Source: Cryomorphaceae bacterium BACL7 MAG-120322-bin74
GTDB taxonomy: Bacteria; Bacteroidota; Bacteroidia; Flavobacteriales; Schleiferiaceae
Reading direction: 5' to 3'
DNA: 56,045 nt
NCBI GenBank assembly: GCA_001438205.1
Contig: LICG01000009.1
Coordinates: 1-56,045, forward strand
The translations under genes and the position numbers were made by a program. The stretch's first letter is position 1; each line of letters begins with the position of its first letter. Shown piece after piece: positions 7,912-18,200 of this stretch. Below the pieces are notes generated by a model that did not search any database, was not told the DNA's origin, and saw only the letters and a program-made list of their open reading frames with translations.

Positions 7912-9063
7912 ATGACCCCCGTGAATAAGCCCACCTCACCCATTCCCATGGTGGATTTGGCAACGCAATATTCCGCCATTCAGCCCGAAGTAGATGCTGC
8001 TTTATTGGCCGCCGTGCGCGCAGGCGCCTATATTCAAGGACCTGATGTCAAGGCTTTTGCAGCCGAATTGGCCACTTATTTGGATGTGGAGCATGTAATT
8101 CCCTGTGCTAATGGCACCGATGCGCTCCAATTGGCCTTGATGGCCTTAGGTCTGAAGCCCGGAGATGAAGTCATTACGGCCACGTTTACCTATGTAGCTA
8201 CCGCGGAAGTGATCGCCTTACTAGGGTTACAGCCCGTGCTAGTCGATGTACACCCGGATACCTTTGCCTTGGACCTAGATCAAGTAGAAAAGGCCATTAC
8301 GGCCAAAACAAAAGCGATCGTGCCCGTGCATTTATATGGCCAAGGAGCGGACATGGAATCTCTTTTGGCCTTGGCCGCCCAGCGCGGCATTCCCCTCATA
8401 GAGGATTGTGCCCAGGCCCTAGGGGCAAGCTATACCTTGTCAAACGGCCAAACTGCACGCCTAGGAACCATGGGTGCGATGGGATGTACCAGTTTCTTCC
8501 CTTCCAAGAATTTGGGATGTATGGGGGATGGAGGTGCCTTGTTTACACGCGACGCTGCGTTGGCTGATCGATTGCGCATGATGGCCAACCATGGTCAAAA
8601 AGTAAAGTACCGTCACGATGTTGTGGGCTGTAATAGCCGTTTAGATACGCTTCAGGCTGCCATCCTTCGGGTCAAGTTGCGCCATTTGGATCAATACACT
8701 GCCAACCGTCAAACGGCTGCACGCTATTATGACGAGGGGATACAAGGCCTTCAGGGCATCAGTATTCCCATGCGCGATCCGGCTAGCACCCATGTTTTTC
8801 ACCAATACACCCTCAAGGTACACGGCGGCAAGCGCGATGCATTAAAAGCACACCTAGAAGCGGCAGGCATTCCTAGCATGGTCTATTATCCTTTGCCTTT
8901 GCATGCCCAGCCTGCTTATTCCTCAGCACGTTACCCTTTGGGACATTTCCCAGTAGCGGAAGCCCTTTGTGATCAGGTATTAAGCCTGCCGATGCACAGC
9001 GAATTGACCCCTGAAGTTCAAACCTATATAATCCAAACCCTTCATTCTTTCTTTACTCCATGA
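7912..9063 (+). CDS. DegT/DnrJ/EryC1/StrS-family sugar aminotransferase
   Basis: A 383-residue PLP enzyme that transfers an amino group to a keto sugar linked to a nucleotide. The PLP lysine is K199 in SFFPSKNLG, and the family landmarks PCANGTDALQLAL, EDCAQALGASY and GDGGALFT are all present. The opening PMVDLATQYSAIQPEVD resembles the WbpE/WlbC group, which acts on UDP-3-keto-GlcNAcA, but the exact substrate cannot be read from sequence. It is the first gene of a tightly overlapping operon (its TGA overlaps the ATG of ugd), so the amino sugar probably goes into O-antigen or capsule. The start at 7912 was chosen from the promoter at 7878 and the usual N-terminus. Confidence 0.88.
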   Translation: MTPVNKPTSPIPMVDLATQYSAIQPEVDAALLAAVRAGAYIQGPDVKAFAAELATYLDVEHVIPCANGTDALQLALMALGLKPGDEVITATFTYVATAEVIALLGLQPVLVDVHPDTFALDLDQVEKAITAKTKAIVPVHLYGQGADMESLLALAAQRGIPLIEDCAQALGASYTLSNGQTARLGTMGAMGCTSFFPSKNLGCMGDGGALFTRDAALADRLRMMANHGQKVKYRHDVVGCNSRLDTLQAAILRVKLRHLDQYTANRQTAARYYDEGIQGLQGISIPMRDPASTHVFHQYTLKVHGGKRDALKAHLEAAGIPSMVYYPLPLHAQPAYSSARYPLGHFPVAEALCDQVLSLPMHSELTPEVQTYIIQTLHSFFTP

Positions 9064-10376
9064 AAATAACCGTAGTAGGAACAGGCTATGTAGGCCTTGT
9101 CACAGGTGCCTGTTTGAGTGACGTGGGTATGCAGGTTACCTGTGTGGACGTTGACGTGCAAAAGATTAAAAATTTGCAAAAAGGCATCTTACCGATTTAT
9201 GAGCCAGGATTAGAAGAAATTGTGAGACGCAATGCAGCCTCGGGGCGCTTGCTGTTCAGTACTAGCCTGCAAACGGCCATCCAAGGAACAGAAGCGGTCT
9301 TTATTGCGGTGGGTACGCCCCCGGGGGAGGATGGTTCGGCAGATCTGCAATACGTGTTGGCGGTAGCCCAAGAGATTGGCACCCATATAACGCAATATAC
9401 CGTGGTGATCACCAAGTCTACGGTGCCCGTAGGGACGGCAGAAAAGGTACGGGGCGCCTTGCGTCATGCCCTCGATGCGCGTGGCAGTGACGCATCTTTC
9501 GACGTAGTCTCCAATCCTGAATTTTTAAAAGAAGGGGCCGCGATCGATGATTTTATGCGTCCTGACCGCATTGTATGTGGGGTAGAAACGGATAAGGCCA
9601 AAGATGTCCTGACACAGCTTTACAAGCCTTTCACGCTGAACGGCCACCCGGTACTCTTCATGGATATTCCCTCTGCCGAGATGACCAAATACGCTGCCAA
9701 TGCGATGTTGGCGACCAAGATTTCCTTTATGAATGATATCGCCAACCTGTGCGAAATCATGGGGGCAGATGTCAACCAAGTCCGGAGGGGCATTGGCAGC
9801 GATCCCCGCATCGGGACCAAGTTTATTTACCCCGGCATCGGCTATGGCGGATCCTGCTTTCCGAAGGATGTAAAGGCGCTCTTGCGCACCGGCCGCGAAA
9901 AGGGCTATGAACTGCGCCTCCTGCAAGCGGTAGAAGACGTAAATGAAGACCAAAAGAGGGTCATGGTGCGCAAGGTGAAGGCCCATTTTGGTCAAGACCT
10001 TCGGGGCAAACATTTTGCTTTTTGGGGCTTGAGTTTTAAGCCTGAAACAGACGACATGCGCGAAGCCCCTTCGGTCGTGATCGCAGAAGCGTTGCTTGCG
10101 GCAGGGGCGACGGTTACTGCGTATGATCCTGCTGCTATGGCTGAAGCAAAGCATCAATTGGGGGACCGCATTCACTATGCCACAGATGCCTACAAGGCCC
10201 TAACGGGTGCGGATGCCTTGCTTTTAATCACGGAATGGCGCGAATTCCGCCTTCCGGACTGGGCACGCGTCAAAGAAGCATTACATCAACCCGTTCTTTT
10301 TGACGGGCGCAATATATACAGTGGACCAGAGATGCGTTCTGCTGGCTTTACGTACAATGGAATAGGACTTCAATAA
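9060..10376 (+). CDS. ugd: UDP-glucose 6-dehydrogenase
   Basis: A 438-residue enzyme that oxidises UDP-glucose twice with NAD+ to UDP-glucuronate. The Rossmann motif GTGYVG is at residues 7-12, the catalytic cysteine is C266 in [14 protein letters not shown], and the middle-domain signature PEFLKEGAA is present. Length is typical. It overlaps the upstream gene as ATGA and the downstream decarboxylase as TAATG. The order ugd-uxs makes the pathway UDP-glucose to UDP-glucuronate to UDP-xylose the obvious reading. Confidence 0.97.
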   Translation: MKITVVGTGYVGLVTGACLSDVGMQVTCVDVDVQKIKNLQKGILPIYEPGLEEIVRRNAASGRLLFSTSLQTAIQGTEAVFIAVGTPPGEDGSADLQYVLAVAQEIGTHITQYTVVITKSTVPVGTAEKVRGALRHALDARGSDASFDVVSNPEFLKEGAAIDDFMRPDRIVCGVETDKAKDVLTQLYKPFTLNGHPVLFMDIPSAEMTKYAANAMLATKISFMNDIANLCEIMGADVNQVRRGIGSDPRIGTKFIYPGIGYGGSCFPKDVKALLRTGREKGYELRLLQAVEDVNEDQKRVMVRKVKAHFGQDLRGKHFAFWGLSFKPETDDMREAPSVVIAEALLAAGATVTAYDPAAMAEAKHQLGDRIHYATDAYKALTGADALLLITEWREFRLPDWARVKEALHQPVLFDGRNIYSGPEMRSAGFTYNGIGLQ

Positions 10377-11359
10377 TGCCACGTATTCTCATTACCGGTG
10401 CAGCCGGCTTCCTCGGGTCACACCTTTGTGACCGCTTCTTACATGAAGGGTATGAGGTAGTCGCTATGGACAATTTGATCACGGGGGACCTGCGCAACCT
10501 AGCGCATCTTCATGCATTGCCTGGGTTCACCTTTGTACACCATGATGTCAGCAGTCACATTCACCTGAATGGCCCATTGGATTACCTATTGCATTTTGCC
10601 TCGCCGGCCTCGCCCATTGATTATCTAAAAATCCCTATCCAGACCCTCAAAGTAGGGTCGTTGGGCACCCATAACTGTCTTGGGCTTGCTATGGCCAAGG
10701 GTGCACGCATGCTGATTGCTTCCACCTCTGAAGTCTATGGTGACCCACAAGTGCATCCACAAACTGAGGAGTACTGGGGACACGTAAACCCTGTTGGGCC
10801 GCGTGGGGTGTACGATGAGGCGAAAAGGTTCCAGGAAGCTATGACGATGGCCTACCATCGTTATCATGGGTTAGAAACACGTATTGTCCGCATATTCAAT
10901 ACTTATGGGCCTCGAATGCGCCTCAATGACGGACGCGTATTGCCTGCTTTCATAGGTCAAGCTTTGCGGGGCGAAGACCTCACCCTTTTTGGTGACGGCA
11001 GTCAAACACGCAGCTTTTGCTATGTGGATGATTTGGTCGAAGGCATTTATCGACTGCTTTTGAGCGATTACGCCGAACCTGTGAACATGGGCAATCCGGA
11101 TGAGATCACCATCAAAGCCTTTGCGGAAGAGATCATCAAACTCACGGGGACAGACCAGAAAATTGTATATCAGCCCTTACCCAAGGATGACCCCACCCAG
11201 CGTCAACCCGATATTCGTAAAGCGCGTGAAATTTTGGGTTGGGAACCAAAGGTTGGCCGCGCTGAAGGGTTGGCCCGGACGTATGCTGCATTTCGCGCAC
11301 TGCCCGATGAGGTCCTTTACAAGCAGGAGCACCGAGACTTTAAAGACTTTAAAAGATGA
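10376..11359 (+). CDS. uxs: UDP-glucuronate decarboxylase (UDP-xylose synthase)
   Basis: A 327-residue extended short-chain dehydrogenase that converts UDP-glucuronate to UDP-xylose. The NAD-binding GAAGFLG is at residues 8-14. The catalytic YxxxK is Y146-DEA-K150 inside [14 protein letters not shown], a block typical of UXS rather than of GalE or RmlB, and [10 protein letters not shown] supplies the active-site Ser/Glu. The placement directly after ugd, its substrate supplier, supports the call. It overlaps galE by four bases (ATGA). Confidence 0.93.
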   Translation: MPRILITGAAGFLGSHLCDRFLHEGYEVVAMDNLITGDLRNLAHLHALPGFTFVHHDVSSHIHLNGPLDYLLHFASPASPIDYLKIPIQTLKVGSLGTHNCLGLAMAKGARMLIASTSEVYGDPQVHPQTEEYWGHVNPVGPRGVYDEAKRFQEAMTMAYHRYHGLETRIVRIFNTYGPRMRLNDGRVLPAFIGQALRGEDLTLFGDGSQTRSFCYVDDLVEGIYRLLLSDYAEPVNMGNPDEITIKAFAEEIIKLTGTDQKIVYQPLPKDDPTQRQPDIRKAREILGWEPKVGRAEGLARTYAAFRALPDEVLYKQEHRDFKDFKR

Positions 11360-12390
11360 GCAAGGGGCGAATTTTAGTGACGGGGGGACTGGGCTACATT
11401 GGCGCTCATACGGCCGTGGAGCTATTAGCCAAGGGCTATGATGTCGTATTGGCGGACAACCTATCCAACACGCGCAAGGAAGTGCTGGAGGGCATTGAGG
11501 CCGTTTCGGGGCAGCGTCCAACCTGGTGGAACGTGGATATAGCCGATCCTTCCGCAACCCGCGCTGCATTATCAGAGCAACATTTTGATGGCATTATTCA
11601 TTTTGCTGCCTACAAGGCCGTTGGCGAATCTGTGGCAGAACCCCTGAAATACTATCAAAACAATCTGACCAGCCTGGTAAACCTATTGGCGTATGTACAA
11701 TCACACCCCAGCTGTGGCTTTATATTTAGCTCTTCCTGCACAGTATATGGGCAAGCAGACGACCTTCCTATCACGGAGGCCGCTCCCATAAAGCCAGCGG
11801 AATCCCCCTATGGCAATACCAAGCAAATCGGCGAAGAGGTCATCAAAGAAACAGCACAAGCTAAGGGATTGAAAACGATCGCCCTGCGCTATTTCAACCC
11901 GATTGGGGCGCATCATTCTGCCTCCATCGGTGAATTGCCTCTGGGTGTTCCTCAGAATCTAGTCCCCTTCATCACCCAAAGTGCCGCGGGACTCCGCGGA
12001 CCCCTCCAAATCTTTGGGCAGGATTATCCCACCGCCGATGGGACGGCCGTGCGTGACTACATCCATGTCGTGGACCTCGCCTTAGCGCATATCGTCGCCT
12101 TAGAACGCCTGATGGACAATGCCCAAGAGGCCCCGATGGAGGTCTTCAACCTTGGCACAGGGAAGGGGTCCACGGTGTTAGAAGTGATTCAAGCCTTTGA
12201 GCGGGCCACAGGGCAAAAGTTGGCTTGGAGCTATGCCCCAAGACGTGCAGGCGATGTGGTGGCAGCATATGCAGACACCACGCGTGCGACCCAAGTGTTG
12301 GGATGGACCGCCCAAAAGTCATTAGACGAGGCCATGCGTGACGCATGGGCATGGCAATTAGCCATTGGCGCGCCAGAAAAAGAAGCATGA
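11356..12390 (+). CDS. galE: UDP-glucose 4-epimerase
   Basis: A 344-residue short-chain dehydrogenase-fold enzyme that interconverts UDP-glucose and UDP-galactose using bound NAD. Motifs: GGLGYIGAH at the N-terminus, FSSSCTVYG, and the catalytic pair Y152/K156 in SPYGNTK. The family sequence [11 protein letters not shown] and the C-terminal [11 protein letters not shown] also match. The start is the ATGA overlap with the upstream gene. It supplies galactose residues for the surface polysaccharide this operon appears to build. Confidence 0.96.
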   Translation: MSKGRILVTGGLGYIGAHTAVELLAKGYDVVLADNLSNTRKEVLEGIEAVSGQRPTWWNVDIADPSATRAALSEQHFDGIIHFAAYKAVGESVAEPLKYYQNNLTSLVNLLAYVQSHPSCGFIFSSSCTVYGQADDLPITEAAPIKPAESPYGNTKQIGEEVIKETAQAKGLKTIALRYFNPIGAHHSASIGELPLGVPQNLVPFITQSAAGLRGPLQIFGQDYPTADGTAVRDYIHVVDLALAHIVALERLMDNAQEAPMEVFNLGTGKGSTVLEVIQAFERATGQKLAWSYAPRRAGDVVAAYADTTRATQVLGWTAQKSLDEAMRDAWAWQLAIGAPEKEA

Positions 12391-12392
12391 TG

Positions 12393-12400
12393 TACCTTAG
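12393..12400 (+). promoter_or_regulatory. possible internal -7 box (TACCTTAG) before the T9SS cargo gene
   Basis: TACCTTAG lies in the 13-base gap after galE, three bases before the first ATG (12404) and six before the second (12407). It has one mismatch to TAnnTTTG. If active, the cargo gene could be transcribed apart from the sugar operon. Confidence 0.3.
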
Positions 12401-12403
12401 GCC

Positions 12404-14524
12404 ATGATGAAAAAAGGTGTGCTTCTATTGGGTCTATGGTGGATGTCCCTTCCTACGTGGGCGCAGCCCATATCTTTTTCGCTCCCTTTAACCAAAACCT
12501 TTGTATTGGCAGCAGGCGAAACGGATTTTGACATGCAAATTCAGCATTTGGAAGCACCCGATGCATTTTCAAAACAAGCGGCACTTCGGGCCATCAAGGC
12601 AGAAGCAGATGCGCGGTTTGGTACCGCAGATTATACGGCTATTCCCCCGTCACGAAGACTGAAGACCACAGTACAGGATCCTCTATTGCTCGATGCCTTT
12701 GGCATGAAGCTGGTCTATCCCATCAATGGGGTGCAATATGCCCTGGCGGGGGGCACGCCGAATGACAATACGGTGGCCTTTTCAAAGGACAGCATCCTAC
12801 TGGCTGCAGTGAATACGCGTATCTGGGCATGGGACCTCAAATCGGACACCTTTCACTTCCCTCAACAGTTCTTGTCATTAATCCAAGCCTCCGGTCTTCA
12901 AACCTCGGCAAACGCCAGTGACCCGCGCTTACTCTATGATCCTGTAGCGGACCGATGGGTGCTGCTCTTCTTTGTGGGCAATACGCCTGCGGCCAGCCAG
13001 ATTGTGGTGTGCTTCAGCCAAACAAACGACCCTGCAGCTGGCTGGAATCTGTACACCCTCCCCGGGAATCCACTGAACAATAACCGCTGGAGTGATTTTC
13101 CCAGCATGGCCTTTACCGATGACAAATTGGTTATGTCCATCAACCTCATCATCCCAGGCGTAAGCTGGCAGGTAGGATTTGATGGAACGGTGATTTGGGA
13201 AATGGACAAGGCCGCCGGCTACGCCGGTGACACGGCCCTGCCTGCGGAATTGCATCACGGCATTCAATATAACGGAAACTGGATTCGCAACCTAGTCGCA
13301 GTCAATGGCTGGGATGGCTATGTCAGCAAGCCAATGTGGGCATCTAACCGAAATTTCTCTGCACAAAATGATACCATGTTCTTTTTGCGCAGAGCAGATT
13401 CGGCCATCGGCGGAACCCATTCCTATCATATCTATCAGGTGCCGACCACCCTTCCCTATGGGGTACCACCCGATGCGCGTCAACCTTCTAGCGATCCAAA
13501 TAATGCCAACTATCACCTCTCTACCAATGACGGTCGTTGGTTGGGGGCACTCGAGTTAAGTGATGGATCGGTGCATGTTGTCAGTACCACCCGGGATTTT
13601 ACGACCAACCGCTGTGCGATTTACTATGGCCAATTGGACAATCCTTATCAGCCGGATAGCCTATATGGACATATCATTGCCCACCCGACACGTGATTTAG
13701 GCTACCCCAACCTGGTCGCTATGGGCAATGAAGTATGTGACCAAGAGTTGCTTATTGGCTTCAATCATTCTTCGATCACAGAAAAAGCGGGCGTGAGTGC
13801 TATATACAAGGGCAATGATGGCAGTTTCTCTGACTTTGTCACCATCAAAGAAGGGGAGGGTATCGTGAACAAATTGAGCGGGCCCGAACGCTGGGGTGAC
13901 TACTTTGGGCTTCAGACCGTTTACCACGATCCGCAAAAAGTGTGGGCCGCAGGTTTTTATGCCTTGTTCAATGGCGGAAATTCAACCTGGTTTGGTTTGC
14001 TGCAAAGCCCTGATTCCACTGCGTTACATGTCGAGGTGTCTGCTTCGGGCGTTGGCTGTGATCAAACTTTGACGGCCTCCGTCATGGGGGGCGTTCCCCC
14101 CTATACCTACCGTTGGACTGGAGGGTCCACGACCCCCACTGCGCCCGCTATTTGCTCTGGTGATTCTGTGACGCTCAATGTCACGGATGCCCGAGGATGC
14201 GCCCATGTGGCTCAGCTATACGTACCCTACAGCGATGTAGATGCACCGGTCGTCTTCCCAAATCCCACTCCAGGAGAGGCGCTTTTAGCTTTTGATGCCC
14301 CATTTGATGGTACGGTCGAGGTTCGGGTCCTGGATGCCGCGGGCCGAATGTTATATCAGCAAGATCGTGCTGTAAAAGAAGGCCGAAATGAAGTCCAGTT
14401 ATGGATGGGTCATTTGCCCCAGGGGCAATATATCGTGCATGTATTATTTGTCGCCCATCTTGCAGACCTTTCCGCACCCATGGAATTGGTCGCACAGAAA
14501 GTGGTGGTGCTACCAGGAAACTAA
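12404..14524 (+). CDS. secreted T9SS cargo protein with SprB-like repeat and type A sorting domain
   Basis: 706 residues. A signal peptide ([14 protein letters not shown], cut after TWAQ) is followed by a large region of about 500 residues that I cannot assign. It contains propeller-like stretches with Asp and Trp ([36 protein letters not shown]). Around residues 545-605 a short SprB-type repeat is recognisable ([20 protein letters not shown]). The end, from [11 protein letters not shown], is a type A T9SS sorting domain. The protein should be exported to the cell surface or medium. Its position between galE and rfbB is odd, since neighbouring genes make nucleotide sugars. Enzymatic activity is not evident. 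Confidence 0.85.
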   Translation: MMKKGVLLLGLWWMSLPTWAQPISFSLPLTKTFVLAAGETDFDMQIQHLEAPDAFSKQAALRAIKAEADARFGTADYTAIPPSRRLKTTVQDPLLLDAFGMKLVYPINGVQYALAGGTPNDNTVAFSKDSILLAAVNTRIWAWDLKSDTFHFPQQFLSLIQASGLQTSANASDPRLLYDPVADRWVLLFFVGNTPAASQIVVCFSQTNDPAAGWNLYTLPGNPLNNNRWSDFPSMAFTDDKLVMSINLIIPGVSWQVGFDGTVIWEMDKAAGYAGDTALPAELHHGIQYNGNWIRNLVAVNGWDGYVSKPMWASNRNFSAQNDTMFFLRRADSAIGGTHSYHIYQVPTTLPYGVPPDARQPSSDPNNANYHLSTNDGRWLGALELSDGSVHVVSTTRDFTTNRCAIYYGQLDNPYQPDSLYGHIIAHPTRDLGYPNLVAMGNEVCDQELLIGFNHSSITEKAGVSAIYKGNDGSFSDFVTIKEGEGIVNKLSGPERWGDYFGLQTVYHDPQKVWAAGFYALFNGGNSTWFGLLQSPDSTALHVEVSASGVGCDQTLTASVMGGVPPYTYRWTGGSTTPTAPAICSGDSVTLNVTDARGCAHVAQLYVPYSDVDAPVVFPNPTPGEALLAFDAPFDGTVEVRVLDAAGRMLYQQDRAVKEGRNEVQLWMGHLPQGQYIVHVLFVAHLADLSAPMELVAQKVVVLPGN

Positions 14525-14529
14525 AGAAT

Positions 14530-15576
14530 ATGAAAACCATCCTCATCACCGGCGGCGCCGGATTTATTGGATCCCATGTTGTTCGTCGTTTTGTCCAACA
14601 ACATCCGACCTCCATGATTATCAACTTGGACGCGTTGACCTATGCGGGCAATTTGGAAAACCTCAAGGATGTTGAGAAAGCGCACAATTACGCGTTTGAA
14701 AAAGTAGATATCCGTGATGCTGCCGCCGTTAAATCCTGCTTTGACAAGCATCAACCGGATGCAGTGATTCATTTAGCAGCAGAAAGCCATGTAGATCGCT
14801 CGATCGCCGACCCCTTGGCCTTTGTAGAAACCAATGTGATCGGTACGGCAAACCTACTCAACGCAGCAAAAGAGCTGTGGCAAGGTGCCTTTGAGGGCAA
14901 GCGTTTCTACCACATAAGTACGGATGAAGTGTTTGGCGCCCTGGGGGCGGAAGGGTTTTTTACGGAAGAAACCCCCTACAGCCCCAATAGCCCTTATTCG
15001 GCGTCTAAAGCAGCCAGCGACCATTTTGTACGCGCGTATCACGAAACCTATGGTCTGCCGGTGGTGCTATCGAATTGTTCCAACAATTACGGTCCCAACC
15101 ATTTTCCTGAGAAACTTATTCCCTTGATGATTCATAACATCTTACAGGGCAAACCATTGCCTGTCTATGGGGATGGAAAGTATACCCGAGATTGGCTGTA
15201 TGTGGAAGATCATGCGGCGGCAATTGAAACGGTCTTTTTACATGGACAAAATGGCCAAACCTATTGCATTGGGGGTTGGAATGAATGGAAAAACATTGAC
15301 CTGGTGCATGTCTTGTGCGATCTAATGGATAAGAACTTGGGTCATCCACAAGGCCAAAGCAGAGGGCTGATTACGTTTGTCAAGGACCGACCTGGGCATG
15401 ACCTTCGTTATGCCATTGACGCAAGTAAAATTTACCGGGAACTGGGATGGAAGCCACAAGAAACCTTTGAGACGGGGCTGGCAAAAACCATTGAATGGTA
15501 TCTCCAAAATGAGGCTTGGCTGGACAATGTAACGAGCGGAGCCTATCAAACCTATTACGTAAAGCAATATGCCTAA
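14530..15576 (+). CDS. rfbB: dTDP-glucose 4,6-dehydratase
   Basis: A 348-residue enzyme that makes dTDP-4-keto-6-deoxyglucose, the precursor of rhamnose and many other deoxy and amino sugars. Motifs: [10 protein letters not shown] at the N-terminus, the catalytic Thr131-Asp132-Glu133 in STDEVFG, and Y156/K160 in [23 protein letters not shown] and [15 protein letters not shown] are typical of the family. The start at 14530 is the ATG of MKTILITGG; the in-frame extension back into the T9SS gene is rejected. The rfbA, rfbC and rfbD partners are not in this window. The stop overlaps kdsB by eight bases (ATGCCTAA). Confidence 0.96.
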   Translation: MKTILITGGAGFIGSHVVRRFVQQHPTSMIINLDALTYAGNLENLKDVEKAHNYAFEKVDIRDAAAVKSCFDKHQPDAVIHLAAESHVDRSIADPLAFVETNVIGTANLLNAAKELWQGAFEGKRFYHISTDEVFGALGAEGFFTEETPYSPNSPYSASKAASDHFVRAYHETYGLPVVLSNCSNNYGPNHFPEKLIPLMIHNILQGKPLPVYGDGKYTRDWLYVEDHAAAIETVFLHGQNGQTYCIGGWNEWKNIDLVHVLCDLMDKNLGHPQGQSRGLITFVKDRPGHDLRYAIDASKIYRELGWKPQETFETGLAKTIEWYLQNEAWLDNVTSGAYQTYYVKQYA

Positions 15577-16294
15577 GGCCAACGCTTGGGCTGTCATTCC
15601 TGCGCGCTATGGTAGCACGCGTTTGCCGGGCAAACCCTTGGCAGATATTGCAGGAAAACCCATGATTGTATGGGTATGGGAGAAGGTTTCTCAGATCTTA
15701 CCTACCTATGTTGCCACGGACGATGCCCGCATAGCACAGGTCATCAAAGCCGCTGGCGGAAGGGTGGTCATGACCTCGCCTACATGTGAAAATGGAACGC
15801 AGCGCGTCGCTGAGGCCATCACCCTTCTTGCACAGCAAGGTCAGCCTCTACCCGAGGTCGTTCTCAATATTCAGGGAGATGAACCCTTGGTTTTACCCCA
15901 AGATATAGCGACATTGTTACAATTAATGCAAAGGGAAGAGGTGCAAATCGGGACCTTGGTTACACCTGCTCAACCGGGAGACATAGAAAGTGGTCACAAT
16001 GCCTTTGCAGACAAAGGGCCCGATGGTCGCTGTCTCTCCTTTCAACGACAGCCAAATACCTGCTCTGTGCAGGCATGGCGACACGTGGGTATGTACGGGT
16101 TTAAAACAGCTTTACTTCCGACGCTTGTGGCGCTCCCTGCAACCGTCAATGAGCAACGTGAACGCTTGGAGCAGGTACGCTGGCTAGACCATGGCTATGC
16201 CGTTTATGCCGCAGAAATAGCTGCAGCAGGCATTGGGGTGGACAGTCCTGAAGACCTTGCGGTAGTGCGCCAACACATCGCACAAAACGCCTAA
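15569..16294 (+). CDS. kdsB: CMP-Kdo synthetase (3-deoxy-manno-octulosonate cytidylyltransferase)
   Basis: A 241-residue nucleotidyltransferase that activates Kdo with CTP to CMP-Kdo, the donor used by WaaA. It opens with [15 protein letters not shown], the nucleotide-binding loop, followed by [10 protein letters not shown] and NIQGDEPLV, which carry the metal-binding aspartates, and HVGMYGFK later. It is the last gene of the operon and its stop faces the O-methyltransferase stop with a single base between them; no terminator hairpin is visible there. Confidence 0.96.
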   Translation: MPKANAWAVIPARYGSTRLPGKPLADIAGKPMIVWVWEKVSQILPTYVATDDARIAQVIKAAGGRVVMTSPTCENGTQRVAEAITLLAQQGQPLPEVVLNIQGDEPLVLPQDIATLLQLMQREEVQIGTLVTPAQPGDIESGHNAFADKGPDGRCLSFQRQPNTCSVQAWRHVGMYGFKTALLPTLVALPATVNEQRERLEQVRWLDHGYAVYAAEIAAAGIGVDSPEDLAVVRQHIAQNA

Positions 16295-16295
16295 A

Positions 16296-16937
16296 TCAAG
16301 CCAATTTTCGGGCAACCATTAAGCCATCCCGGAAGGGGAGGAGTTGATGCGCTACGCGCGGGTCGGCTGCAATCTTCTCATTGTAGGCGCGCAAACCAGC
16401 GGTTTCATGGTCTTGGTGTTTGGGGTCGACTACCTTGCCGCTCCAAAGCACATTGTCGGCGATGATGAGGCCGCCTGGTCGGACGGTGTCAACCACGAGA
16501 TCAAAGTAGGTGCAATAATTTTCTTTGTCGGCATCAATAAAAACCAAATCCCACGGCGCTTGCAGTGTCGGGATGATATCTAGGGCGTCGCCAATATGAA
16601 GCGTGATGCGGTCCTTCATGCCGGCCTTTTGCATAAAGCGTTCAATCCGAGGCTTTAGCTCGGCGTTGATATCCAGGGTGTGAATATGGCCTTCAGGCGC
16701 AAGTCCCTCGGCCATACAAAGCGCGGAATAGCCGGTATAGGTGCCAATTTCGAGGACATAAGAAGGACGTAAAAGATGTGAAATCAGACTCAAGAAGCGC
16801 CCTTGTTGGTGGCCGCTGAGCATACGTGGCATTAGGACTTCTTGCCACGTTTCGCGCTCTAAAGCGGCAAGCGTGTGACTAGGTGCTTCAGTATGCACTC
16901 CAGCATATTGGTCTATAGCAGGCGGAAGAAATTCCAT
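16296..16937 (-). CDS. O-methyltransferase, SAM-dependent, COMT-like family
   Basis: A 213-residue class I methyltransferase of the small-molecule O-methyltransferase family (COG4122, methyltransf_3). The SAM loop is YVLEIGTYTGYSALCMAEGL. The acidic residues that bind a divalent metal in this family lie in VFIDADKENY and IIADNVLWSGKV. The substrate is unknown; homologues act on catechol-like hydroxyls. It is the last gene of a minus-strand operon that begins with serS, nine bases after the M16 peptidase. Confidence 0.9.
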   Translation of the reverse strand: MEFLPPAIDQYAGVHTEAPSHTLAALERETWQEVLMPRMLSGHQQGRFLSLISHLLRPSYVLEIGTYTGYSALCMAEGLAPEGHIHTLDINAELKPRIERFMQKAGMKDRITLHIGDALDIIPTLQAPWDLVFIDADKENYCTYFDLVVDTVRPGGLIIADNVLWSGKVVDPKHQDHETAGLRAYNEKIAADPRVAHQLLPFRDGLMVARKLA

Positions 16938-16946
16938 AGGGATATA

Positions 16947-18197
16947 TTAAGCGGTAGGGAGATAGCGCAATTCACAGAGTTGTGCGGGATCATACAGGCG
17001 GTTGGCCACTTCGAGCATTTGACTCGGGGTCACGGCTTCTACTTTGGCCGCCATCTCTTCAAAGGTGTCTACCCGGTTAAAGGTTAATAGGCTTTTCCCC
17101 AGTGCGGCCATCAAGCTACCGTTGCTTTCTTGCGCAAGCGCCATTTGGCCGAGGAGCTGTGTCTTGGCTTTGCTATACTGTAAGGTGCCCAAACGCTTTT
17201 CGCGCAGATCTTTTAATTCTCGAAGGACTAGGCGATGGCAGCGTTCCATCGTCTCTTTGTCGGTCCCAGCATAAATGCCCCACAAACCCGTGTCGCTATA
17301 GGGATTGAGGAAGCTTTCAATTTGGTAGGCGATGCCGTGGCGTTCGCGGATATTCAGGTTTAGGCGCGAATTCATGGAGGGCCCTCCTAGAACATTGTTC
17401 ATCAAGACCAAAGCGCTTAAATCGTCATCATGGACATGTAATGCGGGGCCACCCATGACCATATGGCATTGATGAATATCCATGTGGCGGTGTTCTATCT
17501 TGGGCGATATGGTGGGCGCAGCGAGGCGCTCGGTGGGTTGACCTTTGGCTTCCCAAGGGGCCGCATAGCGCAGGGCCATCCGTTCAAAAGCTTTTGCTGA
17601 GATGCCCCCAACTGAAGTAAGGACTGCATTCTCGGGGCGGTAGTTGCGCTCCACAAAGCGCAGGACTTGCGCTCGGGTAAAGGTGGGCACACTCTCTTCT
17701 GTGCCCAGAATATTGCGCCCTAGCGGGTGATCGCCGTAGACCAAAGCATCAAATTCGTCAAAGATCAATTCAGACGGGCTATCTCGGTAGGAATCAATTT
17801 CATCCAAGATCACATCCTTCTCCTTTGGGATTTCCTTCTCAGGAAAACGTGCATTTTGAATGATATCAAAGAGCAGTTCCATGGAACGCCCATAGTGGGA
17901 CACCAAAAAGCTGGCGTACAAGGTGGTATCTTCTTTGCCTGTGTAGGCGTTAAGTTCACCGCCCACATCTTCAATGCGCGAAAGAATATGATAGGCCTTT
18001 CGGCGCGTAGTTCCCTTAAAAAGTAGGTGCTCAATAAAGTGGGCAAGCCCCTCTTCATCGGGTCCTTCATCCCTGGAACCCGCTTGTAAGATGAGACCTA
18101 CATGACCCGCGGGGGAAGCCACCTGTTGATGGATCCAACGCAGACCATTAGGAAGGGTACCGACAACAAAGTCAGGCCGAGAGAGTGGATCCACCAC
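16947..18197 (-). CDS. M16-family zinc peptidase (processing-peptidase type), cytoplasmic
   Basis: 416 residues. The inverted zinc motif HFIEH (H53, E56, H57) and the downstream ligand region EKDVILDEIDSY mark an active M16B peptidase related to YmxG and mitochondrial processing peptidase. There is no signal peptide, so it should act in the cytoplasm. The C-terminal half is the second M16 domain, with the R/Y-type substrate region (SRLNLNIRERHGIAYQIESF). The start codon is GTG at 18197, three bases after the S9 peptidase stop; a second GTG follows directly. It probably degrades small peptides, and it sits next to another peptidase gene. Confidence 0.92.
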   Translation of the reverse strand: MVDPLSRPDFVVGTLPNGLRWIHQQVASPAGHVGLILQAGSRDEGPDEEGLAHFIEHLLFKGTTRRKAYHILSRIEDVGGELNAYTGKEDTTLYASFLVSHYGRSMELLFDIIQNARFPEKEIPKEKDVILDEIDSYRDSPSELIFDEFDALVYGDHPLGRNILGTEESVPTFTRAQVLRFVERNYRPENAVLTSVGGISAKAFERMALRYAAPWEAKGQPTERLAAPTISPKIEHRHMDIHQCHMVMGGPALHVHDDDLSALVLMNNVLGGPSMNSRLNLNIRERHGIAYQIESFLNPYSDTGLWGIYAGTDKETMERCHRLVLRELKDLREKRLGTLQYSKAKTQLLGQMALAQESNGSLMAALGKSLLTFNRVDTFEEMAAKVEAVTPSQMLEVANRLYDPAQLCELRYLPTA

Positions 18198-18200
18198 TGG

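Noticed and set aside
9525-10175. Long minus-strand open frame of 216 codons inside ugd
   Set aside because: Shadow of a well-conserved gene on the plus strand; its translation shows no domain or signal.
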